Assembly: GCF_022539315.1 (NCBI RefSeq)
Contig: NC_066343.1
Span: 39,258,706 to 39,322,705 of the forward strand
Direction: 5' to 3'
DNA from: Serinus canaria
Taxonomy: Eukaryota; Chordata; Aves; Passeriformes; Fringillidae
Length of the DNA stretch: 64,000 nucleotides
The translations under genes and the position numbers were made by a program. Under the pieces are notes generated by a model. The model searched no databases. It saw nothing but the letters and a program-made list of their open reading frames with translations, and was not told the DNA's origin. Within the stretch, counting starts at the first letter, position 1. The number at the start of each line of letters is the position of its first letter. Below, piece after piece: positions 51,401-63,400 of this stretch.

Positions 51401-54400
51401 TCTGTCTGTGACACCAGTGAATAGATAGGCCAGTGTGCCCAAGGACAGGAGGAGACCCAAGTCAACCAAAGAGCTATTTCATATCATATGACGTACTCAG
51501 AAATTGAAACGGGGAGGACGGGGATTTAGTTATGTTAGCTGTCTTTTTGCGCAGGAGCTAATAGGCATCAGTCTACCCGCTGGGGGAGACAGAGTGTGAT
51601 TTGCCTTGCATTAATTTACTACCTTTGCATTACTTTTGTTATTTTCTCTGTTCTTTCACTTCACCTTCACTTACTGTACAATTTCTGTCTTGACCCACAA
51701 GTTTTCTTTCTTTTACTCTGCCTTGGGACTGGGGGCTTGGAAGAGAGGGAGTGTACCTAGTTAGGTAAGTTAGTTTTCCTCTTAGTTAGGGGAAAAAGAA
51801 GAGAAAGAGAGAAAGAGAAAGAGAACTTTTCTTTCTCTTGGAAGTGTGTACTTTGTTGCATTCCCTCAGCAGTTGTCTTGTGAACCCAGAAATTGTGTTG
51901 AATCCTGGGAAGATGTTACTCCGTCAGAAGCATTACAGATATAATTACAATACAGATATTTTCAAAGATATCAGTGAATTTACAGATAACCCAGGGACTA
52001 AGTTTTGCAACTTTTGTCTAATATTATCTAATACTATGTATGTAATAGTCTAGTCTGTGTAATATTACAAAGTTACAGTCTCATCTCTTATCTCTTAGCA
52101 ATTTCCTAAACTGTATTTCTTCAGCTATGGTCTCCCAAAACATCCTGTATTTCCTTTTCCATTACCATGCCTTTAGCTAACAGAGTTTCTAAACTATTTG
52201 CAGATTTCTTTGTCTAATCACTTTCTAACATTTGCTTTTGTGTTAAACATCAACTTTTGCTTTTTGATGACATCATACTTCTTTATGGTTTTCCAAGTAA
52301 GGTGAAAATTTCAAAACATCTGGGAGTCTTAGCATGCAGATATCCCATGAGGATCCTGTCATATCGCTAGTGCTGATTAGCTGTTTCTCTCACAACAGAT
52401 AATAGTCCTAGAGATGACCTGTGGGGAGAAGAGCTCTCAGCCTTCTGAAAGCATGTCTCCTAACAGAACTGACACATGATCAAATAAATAATTCTTTTTA
52501 GAAACATCCCCATTGACATTTAGGAAGTACTTCTATTGGATGTGTTGAGTTAAAATGTTGACTGTGAACATCAAAAGAAAAGAAATGCAGGTTATTGTAC
52601 AGTGAAAATAATCTCAAATCAAAATAATTTTATTACTTAAATCAGCTGTACACCAGTTGGATTCTGCGTGAAGTTCTAATGCCAGATGAACACCTCAGAG
52701 AAACTAATTTGAGCTTTGTCTTGTGTGGAAGGAGGCAGTGCTCCAATAAGTTAGAATTTTGTAACATCAACCCATTTTTAGGTTTGCAACCAAACTGATA
52801 AAGCTATAGATTGTTATTAGGCAATTGCATAAACAAATTTTGTCTTTTCTTTGTTCTCAAGCAATCTAAATCACAGCTTTTTTTCTTCCTTCTTGATTTT
52901 CTTCTGTGGCTTGTTTTAAACCTCTGTTTCCCTGGTTCAAAACAGCGTAAAAGCTGAGCTTAAACTTAGCTCAAACTCCCTTCCCCAGGGAGTATGCCAT
53001 CTACAGCCAGGAAGAGATGGTTAGAGAAAGGCTAAAATAAATGAGACACTATAGACTCCAGAGCAGCGTTTGCATATGGACAGGTTTAATAACTACCAGA
53101 GGACCTCTTCTTGTCTGTACATACAGATTTCTTTGCTAGCAGCTATTGTTGCTTGAATAATGCTGTCTTACATGATATTAAAATACTGGACTGGCTGTAG
53201 CTAACACCCAAACTCATTCATATGTCCACCACCAGGACTCTTGGAGAAAAAAATAGGAAGAGCAGGAATACAAAGGTTTGTGGGTTGATGTAATGTTTCA
53301 ATACTTTATCTTTGGCTTCTGCAGGCTTTCTAGAAGACTAACAACATTTGACAACATTTGGAAGTCTCCATCAATCGGTATAATTTCATTCACAAGAACA
53401 TATGAACAAGCATTCTTGTGTTTTCTTTAATCTTTAAACTGTTACCCAAGTTGCAGATTGAGGACAGCTGTTCTTATTGTTTTCATTAGAGAACAATTAT
53501 TAACATTATCAATCACAAGATGCTGTGATCTTGTAGCTATATGTAACAGCATGCTAAAGAGAATAATTGAATTTAATATATACTTCAATAAATTAGGTTT
53601 GGTTAGATAATGTTACATTATCTCCTTGGGAAGAATGAAACTTGTCAGAACAAAATCAATAGATGGAACAGAAGTGAAGAAATAGCTGCTAGAAACAGCA
53701 GATAACCACTTAGACAATTTGCTATACATACTTAAAGACTTTGCAGTTCTGGTAAACTTTTAACAACAAATGAGGTTTTATTTTGTTGTAGGAATAATGT
53801 CCCTTTTTGTTGTAGGAATAATGTCCCTTTCGCCCAGCTGAACTTTTCTTTTATTATCTAGGAGGTACTAGTTATGGATGAAGAACTATTTAGCCAGAAG
53901 AATCATGAAATACAGGTACTGCAGAATCAGATAAAGACATTACTACAAGAAAGAGAGAACAACAGGAATTTTTAAAGGAGGCTCAAGAAATACAAAGATT
54001 ACAGGTATTTTTCCACGGTTACACATTTATCTGCATTGAACCATCCTTCTACCATGTGAATACATTCAACAGGTTCCTCAGAATTTTTTTATTTATTACT
54101 AGTCAATGCTGGGGACATTTTGTTTGAATTAGAACAGTTTCACAGAATGAGTTGGGTTCTTCTAGTGGGTGTATCACCATAATATGGTTCCTGGAGACTG
54201 TATGTGAGCCTAGCTGTGCCAAAGGCTCCTGCATCACTAGAAGTGAGCCATTCGTGCTCTCCATGCTTCCTGAGCCATAACACACAACCCTCTCCCCAGA
54301 TTTGTATAATTGTTAAGGAGTTTCAGGACAATTAATAGATTAGGATTTGAAAGACTTTGAAAGATGCTTTAGAATAGAAAAAGACTATATGGATCCTATA

Positions 54401-57400
54401 GAATAATTTAATTGAAAATTGTATAGAAACTTATTTTGTTATACCTTTATTAAGAATTAGAGTATTGGCCCCTTTTGACTTTATAAGACAGAATTCCATC
54501 CTGACTTTCTGATCATTTACCATTAAAGAAAACTGAATGACACAGTGGAAAGTGAGGTAGTGACAAAGAGTCTCTTTCCGTCTGTAGACCTTGAATTTGC
54601 TAATGAAATTGCAGTGGCTATTATGTGCATAACATTTCAAGATTGAGAAGACTGCACCTAGAATAGTTAATATTCTGCTGGTGTTGCCAGACGTGTGGAT
54701 TACAGATAATTTATTATGTGAATTTTTAAAAGAGAAAAGCATAAATCTGGATAGCTAGTGGTCTTCTCCTTATTATACCTTTTCTCCTTTTTCCTTTTCC
54801 TTTCTGGTGGCTTGGGGAGAGTGAGTGCATTAAAGGTAAGTAAACTAGTCATGATCTTTTTCTTCCTTCTGTCACTTTCTTTCTTCTCTGTCACTTCTGG
54901 ATAGATGTTTTTTAGCCTGAACACCACAGTGTCAATTTATACTGTAATAATGCTTATATGAATTTTGGAGGATACAAGATAGCTGTCACAGTGTAGATAG
55001 AAGGTTCTTTCAGTATCAGGGACAGGAGGGAAGCTTGAGAGCTTTCAGGCAGCATTTTGGCATTTAGTTGACTAAACTGCCACTTCTATTTAAAAACATA
55101 CAATGTAAAGCAAGTGCTTCTGTCAAATATTTTATATTGCATTCACAGGCATATGTAATTTAATGGTACATGATAGAATAAGGACTTCTAGAGTAGCAGG
55201 TATGAGGTAGGAGGTAATGAATGTTTATACACGTATGTATTTATGCAATGGGTATTACACTGTGGAGTTGTATGTGCAATTGCATCAGGGACAAATACCT
55301 TCAAGGTGGATCAGTTGGCTGTTACTTCTTTCAAAATGATAACAAAAATGATATTCATACCTATATTCTATTTTCTGTGACATAGGAATAATAAGTATTG
55401 TATTCCAAAAGAATGATAACTTGTAAAGCATTGTTTGTATTTGGAAGGAACTTTCAATCTAAGACAACAACATAAAGAATGAATAAAAATATGTTACTCG
55501 AAGTAGAAGAATGCAGAGTGTATCATGCACTATATTTCTTCTCTGTTTTTGCTAGGCCAGATTTTAACAATATTCAAAAAGAATCAAAAGTGATAGAGCG
55601 AGTTGAATAATGGATATAATCTTGGCCTTATGGATGAATCAGTTTAGATAAGTACTTTTGAACAATGTATGGAGAATGCTGTAAGAGAAGCAGATAAGGT
55701 CTCCAATTTAGCATTATCAACAAACCTGAGGCTGGGTGGAAGTGAAAAGTGGTGGTCCTGTGGAAGTTCTGGTCCTTGTCTGGATCTGTCCAGGCATGAT
55801 GGGGGTTCCAAGTCTCCAGTTATGTATGGTCAGGTTCAAGGGAGAGTATTCCAGGGTGAACAGTTGCACAATGGGAGTGATGTAATCATGAAAGTCATTG
55901 GATATTTTTGGGAATCCTTGGTGGTGTAAGTTGTTACAGCTGTCCATTATGGTGGTGCTGTTGAGCCACTATGGGCCATTGGCAGAGATGACCCCTTCAG
56001 GATCAGTGGGACTGTGCTGGTATTTCCCCAGAAGGAGTTAGCACTGCAGAGTCACATGTGAAGAAAAAGAAACACTCCCCTTCTCACAGGGTTTGGCTCT
56101 TCCCCCTTACCTCATTTAATACCCATCTTGTAACCTGAGGTGTCAGCTGGGCATCTGCTGGGCATCTACTGCAAAATGCCCATCACTAACAGTTTGTCAG
56201 AAATGGCATAGAATACTCAATTTGGTTACACCCCACATTGGCACTCTCTCTGTAACCCAGGACACCCAGGTAGGTCTTTCTGAACAAAAACGTGTCTATA
56301 CTTTATTGGATTGGGGAGTGGGATGCGGGGAGGGGATTCTGAGACTGATCAAATGTCATAGAATTCTCAGTTTGTTGCAGAATTTGCCTGCGCCCTGCAC
56401 AATAATTTAGGGTTATTGGGTGATTTACAAGATTCATGACCTTTTTGAGGAGATAGAAGTTGAGAATATGATACAGAGCTCAGTTTTGCTTTTGCTTTAT
56501 TTTTTTCCCATGAGATTGAGAAAATGGTGGAACAGCACATACTCATTGATCAGCTAAAATTGAAATTAGAGAAGTTTACAGATGTGAAAGCTTTAGATTT
56601 CCCAAGTGCTTATGAAGATGGGCCAGCTGTCATGGCATTTGCTAGGAGGCTCTATGGTGTCCCAGTCACAAAAAATCTGCTACGCCCCCTTCACCTGCCT
56701 TCAGAGACAGAGATCCAAAAGGTAAGGTCTACCCAGATTTTCCCCCTTCTACTTTGTAATTATTGTAGGCCAGTCATTAGACATGACATGATAACATATC
56801 ATGTCTTTCTCAGATACTGCTTCTTTCTCAAATACTGTTTTTCCCACTGAAAAACTAGTTTTGTAACATTTGTTTATGCCACAATTATCCAAAAGATTTA
56901 GGCTTAAGTTTCCCACTTACAAGTGCTATGGCTGTTTTCACACCCCAGCAGGTTTTCTAGGGGTTTTGAGGGCTTGAGTATGAAAAATTATAAAAAATTA
57001 ATTATCATTCTTACCAATATGTTGAGTACACAGGATAATGAATTGCTACCAATGCCTTCTTTCACGTTTAGAACAACTCCTCTAGGCTCTTGCAAAACAT
57101 TTTGTTACAAAGGTATTCAGAGTTATTATAGAAAACCTGTATAATTTTGCTTACCAGCTCAAGTGGTGAAATAATTTTTAAAATATGAGTAATGAATTGC
57201 TAAATTATTGCAAGTATTTTTACCCATCACTATTTTTGTGTGCTTTTTGACAGGGGTATACCAGCCCCCCCATCTTGTCTCTGGCCCAGATAATGGCAGA
57301 ATTCCATATTCGCAGGCAGATTATACTGAGCAAGTTAGAAGATCAAGATAAAGTCCTTCACTGCCACCTCTCTGATCAGAGTGATGAAGAGGAAGACAAT

Positions 57401-60400
57401 GCAGGCAGAGAAGAGGAAACCTCATATAAGTAATTTTTTGTTGTTCTTTAACTTTTGTTACAGAAAAATGTATAGGAAAGGTAGTATTAGTGCCCAATCC
57501 TTCCATGATATGAGACCATCTGTAATAATACTTACAGTAAACCTGTGGGACCAACTGGGCATTCTGCAAAATAAATTTAATATATGTAGGTTTAGCAAAG
57601 ATTGCATAATCCTTGCTTGTGGGTCAGTCTACCTTGAAGATTGGGGGATTGGGTGACAGTGTGTGTGGGAGTGGTGTGGATGAGGAAGAAGGTAAAAATG
57701 CCTTTTTAACAGAGAAGAACTTTGAGCTTCTTCTCTGTTAAGGTCATCTACTTTGCATGATGCTTAAAGAAAAAACAAAATCCCTGTGTATTTGCAGAGT
57801 GGCATGTTTATTGTTCTCTCACAGGTGTTCCATAAACCGAACATGGACAAAAAATCATACTTCTCTGTGCTTCCTTCCTGATGTAAGTGACATGAAATGC
57901 CGAGTAGACAAGTCTGGTGTGTCCAATAAATCTGCGCTACAAACCGACACAACTACAGGTATAATGGGAGTCATCAGAGCAAATCTTACTACAGTATCAG
58001 AATATGCTGGTTTATTAAAATTATGGATATTGATCTAGTACCAATATCCAACTGTGACAGACAAAGACTCTAACAGTTTAAAGTTAGAAAGTGTATGTTT
58101 ACTGTGATGCTGGGCAGCCTGCAGGATGGCTCCCAAATACACACTGCAATTTACAGGTGATTACAGAGTCCTTTATCTATACAAGTATTGAATACCCAAA
58201 ATACAAATGCATATTCATAACTTTGGCACATCCCATTCCCCGCTTTGTATGGTAATGAGTCCAAAGCTATTAAGCATGTGCAGTTTTTCCTTGAAATGGG
58301 TCGGTGGTCCTTTTCATGGGGAGGGGTCCCAAAATGAGGAAGTAAATGGAGTCTTCCTCATTCCGACCTTTCTACCTTTTCAATGCAAATACAACAAATG
58401 AACCCTTGGTAGAACTCCCATTCCCTGTCTTCAATTGGTCTCAGAACAGAGGAGGCCTACAATTGTCTTATGTTACTAAAAGCTATTTATCAGTTTCTAT
58501 ATTCTTCATTAGAAATCCAGCTAACCAAACATTATGTTGATAAGCAATCAATTATTAGTTAACTACTAACTCTTAACTTCATCAAGGCCTACCCATTTAT
58601 TTTGATTAACTCCAATTAAGCTTATCTCTAACCAAAACCACGGCTCTTCTAAAATCCCTGAATTCCTTAAAGTTTATGTCTCAATGCAATAATGTCTTTA
58701 GCACATATAATTAGTGTTCCCAGCAAAATATATGCAAATAATATTACAAATATTATTTTGGTTATAATTCAATGTAGGTTTTCCTACATACAATTTCTGT
58801 TTTTCTTTCCCATTCTGAAACTGATGTTAGGAACCTTTAAGTAAGACCTACTAGCCAGAAAGCAGTTCACTTATCAAAAGTGAAAAAATATAAATTTTTA
58901 GTACTGCTTCAATGAAAGAATATCGATGCTATTATCTTACCAGAAATACTGAAGTAGTTTCTGGAATATTTTTCATACTTAGAGTCTTGAATGCAAGTGC
59001 ATACCATCCTTTTTTTCTGTTTAGACACATGGCAGGGAAGAATACCCTGCTTTCTTCTCTCCTTTTGATTCTTGTACTTCATACAGAAGAACTGCACACA
59101 GTCAATATTGCAGAGCACTACCTTTTGAATACAGCATCTATTCCAGATTTTATAACTGTTCTGCTTTGTTTTTTTCAAGGTGAAGAGATGGACAGCCTCC
59201 AGAAAATCCATGTTTTTAACATGCAGAAGTTAAAGAATTCAGAGTTGAGACTTGCTAAGGCTGAGCAAAAAATAAGAGAACTTGCACTTAATATCAAAAG
59301 GAAAGAGGAACTTATTAAAGAGTTAGTAAGAACAGGTAAGTGGTTACTGTAGGAATACTGGATACTGTAGGGAATTAAGATGTTCTGAAACAAAGGAAAA
59401 GACACTGAAAACCTAAAGTCCTGTATGTCTTTGTTTCTACATAATTATCTTAGACAAGAATACTTTTAACAACCTAGAAATCGACAGATTTTGCTAATTA
59501 CTTGCTGTGATCACACTGAAATTTTGATTACAGCCTACTCTACTATGAAGATTGTTTTTTAAATATTTTTTGTGCTTTGTATTTTTGATTTTATCCAACA
59601 GTAGTGTAATTTTTAATGTATGGTCAGTGCTATCTCTTTGTCGATGTGTATTTGTGACATCATGGCTGGGATTGGAGAAAAGATACATCATTGTATCTTC
59701 TCTATTCTATAACCGTAGAGAATTGGGATTCAGAAGTGGATGAAGGAAAAAATCACTGTCATGGTTTGAGGCTGTTGCAATGCCAACGCCCCCATGAAAA
59801 TACATTCTCCCTGGTGTCTACTGTGAGATGTGACCAGGAATAGAGCAAAGCAGGCTCCAGCTTAGGAATAAAGGGAAAAAACCACTTTATTAACCTACAA
59901 CTATATCTAAAAAAAAAAACACTTACAGAACTCAGAATGAAAACCTTCCAAACATTCCTCCTCCTCCCACCAAATTCCCAACACATCACAGTAAGACAAA
60001 ACCTTGGATTCAAAATTCAGTTACCATCCCTCAGATCACTCAATCTCAGTCCATCACCACCCTTAAGATAATCAATTCTCAGTTCATCAAGAAGAGAGGA
60101 GTCCCTCTTGCACCACGGGCTTCCCCAGGAAACACAGTTGAAACCTCTCATGTTTCCATGTCACACGTGGCACGGCCCAGAGAACATTTGCCATCGTGAC
60201 ATCTTCCTTCCATGTCCAGTGCTCTCACCACTGCACATGGACCAGAGCTGCTTCTAGGGTTTTCCTTTTAAGGCTGCTTTGCCCAGTTCCAAAAAGAGCA
60301 CAGCTTTTGGGACACCTGTCCCCCCGAAATTCACCCCCTGGGGCCGAGGGGTCTCAAGAACAGAGATCTTCTTCTCCTTCACCGAAGATTGAGGGCACCA

Positions 60401-63400
60401 CCACCACCATCCTCACCTGCCGTCTCTGTTCACACACTCCTTCACATCACATCACTGCACTCTCTTGGCTCCGAGCCATGGCCTCCCCCTAAATGCAGTC
60501 TCTGTGTCACAGGAAAAATGGTTCTGTCCATGGCCATACAAGAAAAGTCCAGCCAAAGGCCACTCCTTCATCTCCTCCCACCTAAGATTCTTCTCAGCTT
60601 CTCTTGGACATCTTTCACTTGCACAAACTTGCATCACACTTGCCCAGTTCCTGCTATTCCATCTCTATCTCTCTCCTCATTCAGCTCCAGGAGGATCAGC
60701 ATTTGTAAGGTTTCCATCATCCAAGAAAGGGTTAAAATATCAGGCTCTGCCTGTCCAGAACTCCCATGCTGTCCTGCCGCTGCCCTGCCAGCAGCCGGGC
60801 ACCTTCTCACCACCCCCCTTCTCCTCCCTGGCTGGCCATGCTACCAGCACATGATGCCGAATTTCAAGGTGGCACAAGCTCGCTCTCTCTCTCTCTCTCA
60901 CTCTCTCTCTTTCTCTGGGGCGCTGCCCGATGTCTCTCAGTGCTCCTCCACCCTTCCATCCTGCAGGGCCTTCACCTCCCTTCTCTATCCAAGGCCTGGC
61001 CTACCTCCTCCAGCCTCATGGCTCCCCCTCCCCTGGCCCAGCTCGGAGCCAGGGCAGGGCAGCTCTGTCTCTTTCACTACCAGAACCAAGAGAGAGCTTC
61101 CCACGGGAGTTCTCAGCTTTTAACCCCCCTGTGTTCTCAGAGGCGAATCCATGTCCTCAGTGGCCACACCAGGTGCCAATATTCAAATCTGAGCACCTAT
61201 TGGTTTGACCACAGCATCCCAAAAACTCACTTCCTCTCAAACCGGGACACTCTGGTAGCATACGTCCCTTACACATCTGTCCTGACAGAGAAACGAACCT
61301 TGTGATGACAGTAAGGATCTCTTTCCTCAGCCCCTTCAATCACACTCTTCTCTTTTGTTCATCTTCTCTTGAGGTGGTCTGAGGAAGATTCTGTGCCATT
61401 CCAGATTGCCTGAATGGGAAAAGTCACAGAGTAGAAACACAATCCAAGATCATATACCAATTATTAAGCTGAAAGCTGAGTAATAAATAAATGGCATATT
61501 CTTCTGGGAAAAGAAAACAAACAAAATTATGAAATACAGGATAGTCATTTTGCCAAAATCTACAGTAGGCAGAAGAATTTAACTCTGGCACTCAGATGGC
61601 ACTTTATTTGGTGGCACGAGGTAACTCATGAAATGTTCAGATTTGGGACTCTCTTTATGTCCATTTCAGAGTTAGAAAGGAACTGCAGGTTCCTTTAGTG
61701 TTGGGAAATGTATCAGAAATTACTGACTTAGCCAGAACAAAGTAAGTAATATTTCAACTCCGGAAGTGAATAACACATTTCAACTGTTTATCATGTTGGT
61801 TTTAAACTATTTGTATATGCTGTCTTTAAGGTAAGGATGCTCAGTCTGTAAGCAGGCAGTATTCTTTGAAGATAAGTAAACTGGAGCAAGAAATTGACCA
61901 GGCCAAAAGAGAACTGGCTGAAACGCAAAAGCAGCTTCAGGAGCTGGACAGTAAAGAGCTGAGAGATATTCCTGACAAAGTCATGTTACAGAAAGAATGC
62001 CAGAAGAAGATGGAGGCAGCTAAGTTGAAAGTGCAGGTATTTCTTATCTGATTATTATGATTTGCAAATCTCTGTCTCACTGTCTGAACCTTAACACTCT
62101 GTAAAATTCTTACCTGTTTTACACACTGGAAGCTGGTGGGATTGCAGTAGCTAGTGGGAAGCTTAATACTATTATACTCAAAATTCTGGTTGACATTTAC
62201 ATAGTTAGATACATAAAATACCTGCTTAGTATGTAAGAGGCTAAGAATGTATTGGGAGATATGAGATTTCCATACAACATTGTATATAGTCCAATAGAGG
62301 AATTTATCCAAGAGAGGGTATTACAAATTTATTACTTGCTGTAAATAAAATTGATGTTTAATGGAAATACTATAGAAATTGTAGGTCTAAGCAAATCCCT
62401 GTCATGCCTTGCAAGATCAGGCCCACACAGGCATATTTTTTTGACACTGACATTTTATTTTTAAATTCTGCTTTATCTAAGTTAGTATTCTGTATAGGAA
62501 CAGCTTAGGTGCTCTGTGCCTCTCAACCCTAGAATGAAATGTCAGAAAAGTTCCATACAGAAAGAGAGCATTTGCTTATTGACTTGAACTCAGGACAGCA
62601 TTCTGGCACCAGCATTCTGGCACCATTGTGTCTCCACAAATTGTCCAGAACTGTGGTGTCTGCTAGATTTTAGTACTTTTACTGTATTATCAAGCATGAA
62701 CCATACCTTTTCATGTTTAATTCTGCCTGTGCCAACATCACCAGATAGCTCAAAACTACAGCAATAACAAGTGATTGTTTGCGCAGAAGTTAGTAAATCT
62801 TGGTGACACTAAGAATTCAGTAAATGAAGATGAGTCCTATTTTAGTTACAAGTTTTCCTGCTCTTAAGCTGAAATTTTACATGAACATTCAGACCTTACA
62901 GAAGAAGCAGCAAGACACCAAGAATTTGGCTTCATTATCTAACCAAAGTGAGAGAGAAGCAAGAGAACTTGAGCAGAAAGTAGCTCAGATGAAGCATCAG
63001 CAATCCCAGATACAGAAGAGACTATGTGAGGAGAGTGAAAAGAAGAAGCAACTGGAAGCAGAGCTTCAGCAGGACCAGCAACAAATGAAAGTAGGATTCT
63101 TCCTATTTCCCTGTGACAAAGATTAGGATGTATAATTTTTGCCCCTGCTTCCCCAATAACTACACCACCAGTCTTTCCCTTATTTTCAATAATGCCCTAA
63201 TGAATTTCTTGATAAATGCACCAAAAAAATTGTCTACAAACCTTTTATGTTAATCTCCATTTTGCCTTTCTTTTTCAGCTTTTTTGTTTTTTAATTTTAT
63301 TACCTGGTGTCTAGTTCTGAATAGCAATTTTATAAATTTAGAGTCAGTATGTCAGATTATATCTTGGGGGTACTCTCACATGAAATGTATTTGACTGACT

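Larger units (their letters stand above)
44278..53861 (+). other. KIF27: KIF27 coding intron 3 (9.6 kb, repeat-filled)
   Basis: It contains the ERVL provirus remains, the compound repeat and a reverse-oriented retroelement-like block. From 51800 to 53780 there is AT-rich sequence with nothing recognised, apart from a GAAA-rich stretch near 51785-51830. Confidence 0.7.

Noticed and set aside
60389..61123. 244-aa frame
   Set aside because: Lies inside a reverse-oriented LTR and includes a CT microsatellite; no domain.
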